Part shown: piece after piece, positions 1 to 6,511 of the stretch
Layout of the letters: each line of letters starts with the position of its first letter
Position numbering within the stretch: position 1 is the first letter of the stretch
DNA from: Prevotellaceae bacterium UBA7017
GTDB lineage: Bacteria; Bacteroidota; Bacteroidia; Bacteroidales; Bacteroidaceae
Direction of reading: 5' to 3'
Assembly: GCA_002449535.1 (NCBI GenBank)
Contig: DJWZ01000020.1
Location: 1-8,208, forward strand
Length of the DNA: 8,208 nt
Position numbers and translations under genes: made by a program
The notes under the pieces: model-generated
The model's input: only the letters and a program-made list of their open reading frames with translations
Database searches by the model: none
What the model was told of the DNA's origin: nothing

Positions 1-2175
1 CGAAAGGCGGATGCCGCTAAGATTTCTGTTGTTACTGATGTCAAGACTCCAGAAAAGGTAGAAGCGGCGCATACTATAATAGAGCACCCAGGTCTTGGCG
101 AGGGTGGGCGTTTCCATGATGCTACACATGAAAATCCGCTGCCGGAAAATACTTTGCTAAGGTTTGCTTTGGTAGGAAATCAGAACTGTGGCAAGACAAC
201 ACTCTTCAATCAGCTTACAGGAGCCAATCAACACGTTGGCAATTTCCCTGGTGTTACCGTTGACAGGAAAATGGGTGTCATTCGTGGTTATAAGAATACA
301 GAGATAACAGATTTGCCTGGAATATATTCCCTTTCGCCCTATACACAAGAGGAAATAATAAGCAGGGAGTTTATCATAGGTCCTACCAAGCCTGATGCTT
401 CCTATAATCCTGTTTCTTGCATCATCAATATTGTTGATGCCACAAACATCGAGCGAAACCTATATCTTACCATGCAGTTGATGGAACTGAACATACCGAT
501 GGTTCTTGCCCTCAACTTTATGGATGAAATGGAAGGAAATGGCGGAACAATCCTTGTTAATGCGATGGAGAGGACGTTGGGGTTGCCTGTAATTCCCATC
601 TCCGCGAAAAAGAATCAAGGTGTAGGTGAACTTATTGACCATGCTATTCATGTAGCACAATATCAGGAAGCACCGGCTCGTCAGGACTTCTGTTCCCCTC
701 AGGAGAATGGTGGTGCAGTACATAGGTGTCTGCATGCCATAATGCACTTGATAGAAGATCATGCAGAAAAAGTTCACATCCCTATTCGCTTTGCTGCTGC
801 AAAGTTGGTAGAGGGTGATGCTTCTATAAAGAAGGTCCTGAATTTATCGCAGAATGAGAGCGAGACAATAGAGCATATCATGAAGCAGATGGAAGAAGAG
901 CGAGGTATGGACAGAGCTGCAGCAATGGCTGATATGCGCTATTCTTTCATAGAGAAACTTTGTGCCGATACTGTTGTGCATCCCAAGAAAAGCAAGGAAG
1001 CCATTCGTTCTGCAGCTGTCGATAAGATTCTTACAGGTAGATGGACTGCTTTGCCAACATTCCTCGTCATAATGGCTGTAATCTTCTGGATTACTTTCGA
1101 TGTATTGGGAGGAACTATGCAGGGGTGGCTTGAGGAATTCGTAGATTGGTTTACACAAATAAGTGATGAGACACTTGTTTCCTGGAAGGTAGAAGACTGG
1201 GTTCGTTCTCTTATTATTGATGGTGTTTATGCTGGTGTGGGAACTGTGGCATCTTTTGTTCCTATTATTGTTGTGCTGTTCTTCTTCCTCTCAATGCTTG
1301 AGGATACAGGATACATGGCACGAATAGCCTTTGTGATGGACAAGCCATTGAGAAAGATAGGGCTTTCTGGCAGAAGTATTGTCCCATTGCTTATGGGATT
1401 CGGGTGTTCTGTTCCTGCTGTAATGTCTTCAAGGACACTGCCTTCCGAGCGAGACAGACGACTTTCTGTTACATTGATACCTTTCATGTCTTGTACTGCA
1501 AAGTTACCTATATATGCATTCTTCTGTGCTGTCTTCTTCCCAGATAATGCTGCATTGGTAATGTGTGGATTATACCTCCTTGGTATTTTGGTGGGCATTG
1601 TTGCGGCAATAATAATGAAGCATGGAGTTTTTAGAGGAGAGGCTGTTCCTTTCGTTATGGAACTTCCGAATTATCGTCTGCCTTCTGTAAAGACTACAAT
1701 GATGCTTTTGTGGGAAAAGGCTCGCGACTTCCTGCAAAGAGCCTTTACTGTAATCTTCTGTGCTACCATTATCATATGGTTCCTGCAAAGCTTCTCATTC
1801 CAGTTGCATGTTGTGGAAGATGCTTCAGAAAGTATTCTTGGTGTTACAGCATCAATAATATCTCCCCTCTTGTCACCAATAGGGCTTGATGACTGGCGCA
1901 TTGCCACTTCTCTTGTTAGTGGCTTTATGGCAAAGGAAAGTGTAGTATCAACATTGACAGTATTGTTCGGTGAGAGTACACCAATAGCAAGCATCCTGTC
2001 AATACCACAAGTGATATCGTTGCTAATATTCTGTCTGCTATATACTCCTTGTGTCGCTGCTATAGCCTCTATTCGTCGCGAACTTGGTAATAAGGATGCT
2101 TTGGCAATAGTCTTCTTCCAATGTCTTATAGCTTACATTGTTTCTTTCATAGGTTATAATATCGCACTTCTATGA
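1..2175 (+). CDS. feoB: Ferrous iron transport protein B (FeoB), 5'-truncated by window edge
   Basis: FeoB is the inner-membrane Fe(II) transporter with a cytosolic GTPase domain. The frame is open from base 1, giving 724 visible residues. Counting from base 1, G1 is GNQNCGKT (59-66), the G2 Thr is residue 86 in GNFPGVTVDRK, G3 is DLPG (104-107), G4 is NFMD (172-175) and G5 includes SAK (201-203). After a helical GDI-like spacer (about 220-340) comes the polytopic membrane part from about residue 350. It carries the gate motif GFGCSVPAVMSSRT (466-479), a second Cys in FMSCTAKLPIY (C498) and a third in TPCVAAIAS (C684), matching the conserved membrane cysteines of the family. The TTG at 154 is not a believable start: it is internal, and recognisable FeoB-type sequence (EHPGLGEGGRFH) precedes it. 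Many Bacteroidales FeoB proteins carry a fused N-terminal FeoA domain; the visible 51 upstream residues fit the linker after such a domain, but FeoA itself is outside the window. The stop overlaps the next start. Confidence 0.97.
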   Translation, partial: RKADAAKISVVTDVKTPEKVEAAHTIIEHPGLGEGGRFHDATHENPLPENTLLRFALVGNQNCGKTTLFNQLTGANQHVGNFPGVTVDRKMGVIRGYKNTEITDLPGIYSLSPYTQEEIISREFIIGPTKPDASYNPVSCIINIVDATNIERNLYLTMQLMELNIPMVLALNFMDEMEGNGGTILVNAMERTLGLPVIPISAKKNQGVGELIDHAIHVAQYQEAPARQDFCSPQENGGAVHRCLHAIMHLIEDHAEKVHIPIRFAAAKLVEGDASIKKVLNLSQNESETIEHIMKQMEEERGMDRAAAMADMRYSFIEKLCADTVVHPKKSKEAIRSAAVDKILTGRWTALPTFLVIMAVIFWITFDVLGGTMQGWLEEFVDWFTQISDETLVSWKVEDWVRSLIIDGVYAGVGTVASFVPIIVVLFFFLSMLEDTGYMARIAFVMDKPLRKIGLSGRSIVPLLMGFGCSVPAVMSSRTLPSERDRRLSVTLIPFMSCTAKLPIYAFFCAVFFPDNAALVMCGLYLLGILVGIVAAIIMKHGVFRGEAVPFVMELPNYRLPSVKTTMMLLWEKARDFLQRAFTVIFCATIIIWFLQSFSFQLHVVEDASESILGVTASIISPLLSPIGLDDWRIATSLVSGFMAKESVVSTLTVLFGESTPIASILSIPQVISLLIFCLLYTPCVAAIASIRRELGNKDALAIVFFQCLIAYIVSFIGYNIALL

Positions 2176-2303
2176 ATATGATTTCTATCCTTCTTCTTGC
2201 AGCTGTATGCATTGCATTTCTACTGTCTGCAAGATATGTTTTTCGCTCTGGCGGAAAGAAATCGTGCTGTAAGAACTGTGATGGGAATTGTTCTTGCTGC
2301 TAA
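2172..2303 (+). CDS. FeoB-associated Cys-rich membrane protein (43 aa)
   Basis: A 43-residue protein whose ATG overlaps the feoB stop as ATGA, so translation is probably coupled to feoB. The N-terminus (MNMISILLLA, then AVCIAFLLSA) is a single hydrophobic membrane segment, followed by a basic stretch (RYVFRSGGKK) and a tail with six cysteines, SCCKNCDGNCSCC. This architecture, size and position directly after feoB match the known family of small FeoB-associated Cys-rich membrane proteins. The basic residues after the helix suggest the Cys tail lies in the cytosol by the positive-inside rule, near the FeoB GTPase side. The tail could bind Fe(II) or act as a redox or assembly factor; its biochemical role is not settled, and that part is inference. 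It is too short for usual ORF length cutoffs. Confidence 0.9.
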   Translation: MNMISILLLAAVCIAFLLSARYVFRSGGKKSCCKNCDGNCSCC

Positions 2304-2317
2304 ATTCGCCTTTTTTT
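2283..2317 (+). terminator. Possible weak terminator of the feo operon
   Basis: The stem GG-GAATT (2283-2289) pairs with AATTC-g-CC (2303-2310), with one bulged G, and is followed by seven T (2311-2317). The stem is short and overlaps the last codons of the small Cys-rich gene, so it may be only a weak or partial terminator. No better hairpin was seen before the next promoter. Confidence 0.35.
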
Positions 2318-2389
2318 GCACTTTTTTATACGACTATGCGCAGGATTTAGTAAATAAATGTTAAAAATAGAGTTTTTCCTTTACAAAAG

Positions 2390-2421
2390 TTTGCAAAAAG
2401 GTAATAAAGTTTCTATCTTTG
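2390..2421 (+). promoter_or_regulatory. Bacteroidota-type housekeeping promoter for the 2480 gene
   Basis: A -33 element TTTG (2390-2393) and a -7 element TATCTTTG (2414-2421, matching TAnnTTTG) are separated by 20 bases, the spacing known for the primary sigma factor of Bacteroides. Transcription should start near 2427, leaving an AT-rich leader of about 50 bases with no Shine-Dalgarno sequence. This separates the beta-barrel gene from the feo operon upstream. Confidence 0.8.
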
Positions 2422-2479
2422 CGCTCAGAAATAGTTTGTAACTATAAAAATTGTTTATTAATTTAAAATTGTAAAAGTT

Positions 2480-3037
2480 ATGAAAAAGATTTTTATGATG
2501 GCAGTAATGGCTGTAGCAGCCCTCACTGCAAACGCACAGCAGGAAGCAGGTACTTTCTCTCTCCAGCCAAAAGTTGGTTTGAACGTTTCAAAAATCACTG
2601 GTGATGGAACAAAGGCAAAGGCAGGTTTTGCTGCAGGTGTTGAAGGAATGTATCAGGCAGCTGATAAGTTTGGAGTATCTCTTGGTCTCTTGTATTCTCT
2701 TCAGGGTACAAAATATGAAGGCGAAGATAAAGCATACAATATGCACTACCTTAACATTCCAATCCTTGCTAACTATTACGTTGTTAAGGGTCTTGCTGTT
2801 AAGGCAGGTATCCAGCCAGGTTTCCTTGTAGGTGCAAAGCACGATGGTAAGAGCTTCAGTGATGATTGCAAGAAGTTTGACTTCGCTATTCCTGTAGGTT
2901 TGTCTTATGAGATTTCTAATATTGTTTTCGATGCTCGTTACAATATCGGTCTGACAAAGACAGCAAAGGGTGATGATGTAAAGAAGACAAAGAACAGCGT
3001 ATTCCAGTTCACAGTTGGTTACAAGTTCGCTCTCTAA
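2480..3037 (+). CDS. Small outer-membrane beta-barrel protein (PorT-like class)
   Basis: A 185-residue secreted protein. Residues 1-19 form a signal peptide (KK, hydrophobic core, TANA|QQ cleavage site). The mature part is built of alternating amphipathic strands with short turns, for example FGVSLGLLYSLQG, LNIPILANYYVV, LAVKAGIQPGFLVG and FDFAIPVGLSYEI, and ends in FQFTVGYKFAL, a typical outer-membrane barrel terminus. Size and strand pattern suggest an eight-strand barrel of the outer-membrane beta-barrel family common in Bacteroidota. Its ligand or role cannot be told from sequence. The strong promoter, the dedicated terminator and the strongly biased codon choice (GGT, GTT, GCT, AAG) suggest high expression. 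It is monocistronic and converges on the minus-strand phosphatase. Confidence 0.85.
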   Translation: MKKIFMMAVMAVAALTANAQQEAGTFSLQPKVGLNVSKITGDGTKAKAGFAAGVEGMYQAADKFGVSLGLLYSLQGTKYEGEDKAYNMHYLNIPILANYYVVKGLAVKAGIQPGFLVGAKHDGKSFSDDCKKFDFAIPVGLSYEISNIVFDARYNIGLTKTAKGDDVKKTKNSVFQFTVGYKFAL

Positions 3038-3072
3038 GACATAATACTTAGGATACATAGATAATAATATTA

Positions 3073-3111
3073 CAGCCTCGTTAGTGTAAAAGCTAACGAG
3101 GCTGGTTTTTT
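3073..3111 (+). terminator. Rho-independent terminator of the beta-barrel gene
   Basis: A perfect 12-bp stem (3073-3084 with 3093-3104, arm CAGCCTCGTTAG) has an 8-base loop and is followed by GTTTTTT (3105-3111). It lies 35 bases after the stop at 3037. No T-run occurs on the opposite strand, so it acts for plus-strand transcripts. Confidence 0.9.
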
Positions 3112-3130
3112 GTTCCCAAATGTGGGAATG

Positions 3131-3161
3131 ATTGTTTTCCAGTAGGGGAACAATTTTTTTT
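3131..3161 (+). terminator. Second, backup plus-strand terminator-like hairpin
   Basis: ATTGTTTTCC (3131-3140) pairs with GGGGAACAAT (3145-3154) over 10 bp, including two G-U pairs, with a tight AGTA loop and a run of eight T (3154-3161). In the minus-strand RNA the two wobbles become A-C mismatches, so the plus orientation is favoured. It is probably a tandem terminator behind the 3073-3111 hairpin. Confidence 0.6.
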
Positions 3162-3180
3162 GCGCCTTGTATAAATTCTG

Positions 3181-3238
3181 TTTCAAGCCCTGAAATTTAT
3201 ATTCCAAGCCTTGAAACTTATATTCCAAGCCCTGAAAC
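3181..3238. repeat. Three tandem 21-bp units, each with an internal dyad
   Basis: The cores TTTCAAGCCCTGAAA (3181-3195), TTCCAAGCCTTGAAA (3202-3216) and TTCCAAGCCCTGAAA (3223-3237) recur with a 21-bp period, joined by TTTATA and CTTATA. Each core is an imperfect inverted repeat (TTTCA/TGAAA type). A 21-bp period is about two helical turns, so the dyads would face the same side of the DNA. The function is unknown; there is no gene here, and both flanking genes read towards it. Confidence 0.8.
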
Positions 3239-3257
3239 GGAAAAGGAATAGGCAGTG

Positions 3258-3294
3258 AAAAACAAAAGCCCCGTTAGTGAAATGCTAACGAGGC
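3258..3294 (-). terminator. Rho-independent terminator of the minus-strand histidine phosphatase
   Basis: Read on the minus strand, GCCTCGTTAG pairs with CTAACGGGGC (10 bp, one U-G pair) around a 7-base loop, followed by TTTTGTTTTT. It starts 25 bases after the phosphatase stop (3320-3322). It is a near-copy of the 3073-3111 hairpin but is used on the other strand. Confidence 0.85.
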
Positions 3295-3319
3295 AGGATA
3301 GGTTTTTGTTTTTGAGGAT

Positions 3320-4654
3320 TTACTCTTTATATTTCGAGAGTTTGTCTTCCCAATATTTTTTTACATCTGACCATTTGTAATAAGGACCTTTAACAGCCTT
3401 GAGGTCAGGAACATCTGCTTCCTCTTCGTTGAGGAGAAATTTCACGAGGACATCGTCAACACTGGCATCAGGAGTAGTGGGGCGATAGAAAACCATCTGT
3501 ATGTTACTTGCCATTGGGAAGATTTTGTAGCTGTACCACTTGTTTTTCTCCAAGTCATCGAGGCTATCGTATATAGTGCCAGCGCCATTGAGGTTCATAA
3601 AGCATGCAGTGGGCATAACTACCACCTCGTGACCAAAGCGCATGTGAGCAGAAGGAACAGAAAGGCGGGCATTGCTGTCCTTGAGGAGTTTTGGAAGAGA
3701 GGCATCCGTCTCTTCTATAATATTCTTTATAAGATTGCGCTGAACATATATCTGTGTTCCGCCATTCAGCATTGAAGGTCCGTATTTTACGTACCAGTCG
3801 GCATTTCTGCCAAGCCATATATTGTAAAGTTCATCATTGGTAAAGATGTCAAGCAGGGAGAAATTCTTTCTCAGTTCAAGGCTCTGCTGGTCTTGAGCCA
3901 CTTTCCACAGTATTGTTTCGATGAAATCATGTGGTTTCTCAACGTTTTCTTTCCAATAGTCTTCAGTCTTGAAAAGAGTATTCAGAACGCGAGTAGCATC
4001 AAACTTGCTTTTTCTGAAGGTATTCAGAGCCTTCTCTGCTTCAGAGCCGCGTGGAGCCCTTTGTTTCTGGAGTTCCTTGTCGTCCTGAATAATGTAATAC
4101 ATATCATGAGCAGAAGCATCCATCTTTATATTAAGATTTGGGTTTCTGCCCTGCAGTTCTGCCATTTCGTTTGCCATAGAAAGGATGCAGCGAATAATGG
4201 TGCTGCTCTTGGCATCAATGACATTGTCCTTTCCGAATATTTCTGGAAAGCGTTCGCTGAGTCTTCTGGCAATCCCCCTATGCTGCTGGGCTCCCAGTGG
4301 GGTCAGTTCTTCTATGCGCCCTTGGGCATCTTTCCTGATAGCAATACATTTCTTAAGAACATCCTCTCCCTTTTCTGTCAGCTGACCGGCATCATGAGCT
4401 GCCTGAAGTACCTTTACAGGAGTGTCATAAGCTGATTTTCCTATAAGATATCTGGAGCCGTGACGACCGTAATGGGAGAAATAGCACACTTCGTATCCCT
4501 CTGGGGTAGGGGATAGCGGTTTGGTAGGTTCTTGGTAGGCTGTATAATTGTCGCCTCCAAGGTAAGGATTGATTTTAATCTCTTCTCTGGCATTTTGTGC
4601 TACGACACAAAGTGCAAATAATAAAAGGAATAGGGAAGAATAGGTCTTTTTCAT
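3320..4654 (-). CDS. Secreted histidine acid phosphatase (phytase/MINPP-like branch)
   Basis: A 444-residue member of the histidine phosphatase superfamily, acid phosphatase branch, which hydrolyses phosphomonoesters through a phosphohistidine. An N-terminal signal peptide (MKKTYSSLFLLLFALCVVA, cleavage likely before QNA) directs it to the envelope. The catalytic RHGSR motif is at 64-68 (nucleophile H65, with R64 and R68). The helix LTPLGAQQHRGIARRL (118-133) and SSTIIRCILSMANEM (150-164, phosphate-binding R155) follow the usual family order. The C-terminal proton-donor motif appears as RFGHE (339-343, H342-E343) instead of the more usual HD or HAE. The length fits the bacterial multiple-inositol-polyphosphate-phosphatase-like group. 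The substrate is not determined: inositol phosphates or other organic phosphates are plausible. It is monocistronic, with its own terminator, and is divergent from the PAP2 phosphatase gene. Confidence 0.88.
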   Translation of the reverse strand: MKKTYSSLFLLLFALCVVAQNAREEIKINPYLGGDNYTAYQEPTKPLSPTPEGYEVCYFSHYGRHGSRYLIGKSAYDTPVKVLQAAHDAGQLTEKGEDVLKKCIAIRKDAQGRIEELTPLGAQQHRGIARRLSERFPEIFGKDNVIDAKSSTIIRCILSMANEMAELQGRNPNLNIKMDASAHDMYYIIQDDKELQKQRAPRGSEAEKALNTFRKSKFDATRVLNTLFKTEDYWKENVEKPHDFIETILWKVAQDQQSLELRKNFSLLDIFTNDELYNIWLGRNADWYVKYGPSMLNGGTQIYVQRNLIKNIIEETDASLPKLLKDSNARLSVPSAHMRFGHEVVVMPTACFMNLNGAGTIYDSLDDLEKNKWYSYKIFPMASNIQMVFYRPTTPDASVDDVLVKFLLNEEEADVPDLKAVKGPYYKWSDVKKYWEDKLSKYKE

Positions 4655-4688
4655 AAGATTTTATGTATATTTGATTAAGAAGTGTTGA

Positions 4689-4696
4689 CAAAAGTA
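4689..4696 (-). promoter_or_regulatory. Probable -7 box for the histidine phosphatase gene
   Basis: On the minus strand the sequence is TACTTTTG, matching TAnnTTTG, 34 bases before the ATG (4654). No clear TTTG -33 element is seen 19-21 bases upstream, so this is a weak or regulated promoter by sequence. Confidence 0.5.
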
Positions 4697-4715
4697 ATAT
4701 TTTTTTGCGATTATT

Positions 4716-4746
4716 GTTGTTTTTTTAATATTTTTTTGTAATTTTG
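4716..4746 (+). promoter_or_regulatory. Promoter for the PAP2-barrel / lipoprotein operon
   Basis: GTTG (4716-4719) and TAATTTTG (4739-4746, TAnnTTTG) are separated by 19 bases. Transcription should begin near 4753, giving a leader of about 40 bases to the ATG at 4792. The -7 box contains the TTG at 4744, which rules that codon out as a start. The surrounding 4655-4791 gap is very AT-rich, with several T-runs. Confidence 0.7.
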
Positions 4747-4791
4747 CAAACAGAATTGTATAAATGTAACACAAAAAATCAAAAAGTACTT

Positions 4792-6498
4792 ATGAAAACC
4801 CTTTTGTTATTCTCGGCACTACTATTCTGTGTAGGAGCGAGTGCAGAGGAGAATCTTATTCCAGAGGAAGCTGCCCCAACTGTTGAGGAAGCTTTGGCAA
4901 ACAGCGAAAGCCCTTTGGAATACCATTCTTCCAACATGTTTGAGATTCCTTCTCAGAAAGTAGTCCTTGACCCAAACCTTGCTACAGCATTAGGTAGCGA
5001 AGCAAGCAGGAAAGCTGCAGAAAGTAAGTATGGTGTTTATACCCCACTTAAGGAGTGGGAAATAACATCTGTACCACTTCTTGCATTTGGTTTTATCGCC
5101 AAGGCAGATAAGAAGAACTTCCGTGCTGCCCGTAACAACTTCATCCCTTCCTACAAGAATCGTATGGATGACTGGTTGCAGCATGTGCCACTCATTGCTA
5201 CTACAGCCATGAACTTTGCAGGCTATGAAGGCCGTAGCGACCATTGGCGCTATCTGGCAAGTGGTGCTATGTCTTACGGATTCATGGCATTGTTCACAAA
5301 TGCCATAAAATATTCTGCAAAGGAGATGCGCCCAGATGGTTCTACAGCCAACTCTTTCCCTTCAGGACATACAGCTACAGCCTTCGTTGCTGCAACCATT
5401 ATGCATAAGGAGTATGGTTTGACACGTTCTCCTTGGTGGTCAGTTCTTGCTTATGGATGTGCTACAACGACAGGTATCATGCGTACCCTCAATAACCGCC
5501 ACTGGATAAGCGATATCTTGGTAGGTGCCGGTATTGGTGTCATTTCTACTGACTTGGGCTATATGTTGGGTGACTTCATTTTTAAGAAGAAGGGTATCCT
5601 GCGTGAGCCTCGTCAGGGTGCTGGCGACATGTGGCAGAACCCAAGTTTCTTCAGATTGGAACTCGGTATGCAGTTTACAAATAATCTGAATTTGCCGACA
5701 AACACATCTTTCTCCACATACACTAATCTGTATGATTTAAATAGTGGAAAAGAATCCTTGGCGGGCGATTATTTCGAAGTAAAACGCAATGGTAATCCTT
5801 TCCGTATTCCTGACAGTTACAATGCTAAGGAGCGTACTTACAAAAATTATGGCGATGCTGGTCCTGCATATAACGAAGGAGTTTCACCAAAGATTAAGGT
5901 TGGAACTGGTACCACGGTAGGTGCAGAGGGTGCATACTTTATTAATAAGTATATAGGTGCAGGACTTCGTGCCCGTATTACGACAGCTCCTGTTACAGCA
6001 GAAGGCTTGTATTCTTATGACGACAATATGAACCGTCGCTATAACTCTTCTTCTGTATCTGATGTATGGTCTCTTGTTGATGTAAATCTTGGTGTATATG
6101 CTGCATGGCCTATCAGCCCAAGGCATAACCTGAACTTCAAAGCCCTTTATGGACGTCGCTTCTTTGGGTCTTTGGATTTGATGGCTGCCTATGATACACG
6201 ATTTGTCAATAAGCAGACAGGAGAATCAAGAGATGTTACCATATATGGTGATGCTATGTATATAGACAAGACAAATAGTGACGATTTTACCGTTGGTGTC
6301 CACTATACATATTCTCTGAAGAATGGTGTTGCTGTCAGCGCATTCTTTGACTATGATATATCAAAGCCAGAGTTTGATGTTGAATACAATCCTTACAACA
6401 TGGATTCTCAAAAAATGGCATCTACATCATCAAAATTCAGTTTCAAACAACGTATAAATTCCTACACCCTTGGTGCCTCAATGACGGTGCTGTTCTAA
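4792..6498 (+). CDS. PAP2-family phosphatase with C-terminal outer-membrane beta-barrel-like domain
   Basis: The protein has 568 residues from ATG 4792; an upstream TTG (4744) lies inside the promoter and was rejected. Signal peptide: MKTLLLFSALLFCVGASA, then EE. An acidic linker follows, then a PAP2 domain (about 90-265) with all three motifs: K173-x6-R180-P181 (KYSAKEMRP), PSGH (190-193) and R231-x5-H237-x3-D241 (RTLNNRHWISD). H193 and H237 are the expected catalytic pair for dephosphorylating lipid or small phosphate esters. From about 285 to the end the sequence changes to amphipathic strands and turns (SFFRLELGMQF, YIGAGLRARITT, HNLNFKALYGRRFFGS, FTVGVHYTYSL) and finishes INSYTLGASMTVLF with a terminal Phe, as in outer-membrane barrels. 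The inference is a phosphatase presented in the periplasm and anchored in the outer membrane. The substrate is unknown (lipid A, undecaprenyl or other phosphates). It leads a probable two-gene operon. Confidence 0.85.
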   Translation: MKTLLLFSALLFCVGASAEENLIPEEAAPTVEEALANSESPLEYHSSNMFEIPSQKVVLDPNLATALGSEASRKAAESKYGVYTPLKEWEITSVPLLAFGFIAKADKKNFRAARNNFIPSYKNRMDDWLQHVPLIATTAMNFAGYEGRSDHWRYLASGAMSYGFMALFTNAIKYSAKEMRPDGSTANSFPSGHTATAFVAATIMHKEYGLTRSPWWSVLAYGCATTTGIMRTLNNRHWISDILVGAGIGVISTDLGYMLGDFIFKKKGILREPRQGAGDMWQNPSFFRLELGMQFTNNLNLPTNTSFSTYTNLYDLNSGKESLAGDYFEVKRNGNPFRIPDSYNAKERTYKNYGDAGPAYNEGVSPKIKVGTGTTVGAEGAYFINKYIGAGLRARITTAPVTAEGLYSYDDNMNRRYNSSSVSDVWSLVDVNLGVYAAWPISPRHNLNFKALYGRRFFGSLDLMAAYDTRFVNKQTGESRDVTIYGDAMYIDKTNSDDFTVGVHYTYSLKNGVAVSAFFDYDISKPEFDVEYNPYNMDSQKMASTSSKFSFKQRINSYTLGASMTVLF

Positions 6499-6511
6499 AA
6501 AAGTTAAGATT

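Noticed and set aside
154..2175. feoB starting at TTG 154
   Set aside because: The same frame is open to base 1 and the residues before 154 look like authentic FeoB linker sequence; TTG here is an internal Leu codon.
2588..3058. 156-codon minus-strand open frame
   Set aside because: It lies opposite the beta-barrel gene, is Cys/Ile/Thr-rich with no recognisable domain, and results from that gene's biased codon use.
3181..3238. CRISPR array
   Set aside because: The units are contiguous 21-bp tandem repeats with only 6-base joins; there are no spacers of 30 or more bases and no cas genes nearby.
3893..4435. 180-codon plus-strand open frame
   Set aside because: It lies wholly antisense to the histidine phosphatase, which has clear catalytic motifs; there is no promoter or protein-like pattern of its own.
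4744..4791. N-terminal extension of the PAP2 gene from TTG 4744
   Set aside because: The TTG is part of the TAATTTTG -7 box, so it would lie upstream of the transcript start; ATG 4792 begins a clean signal peptide.
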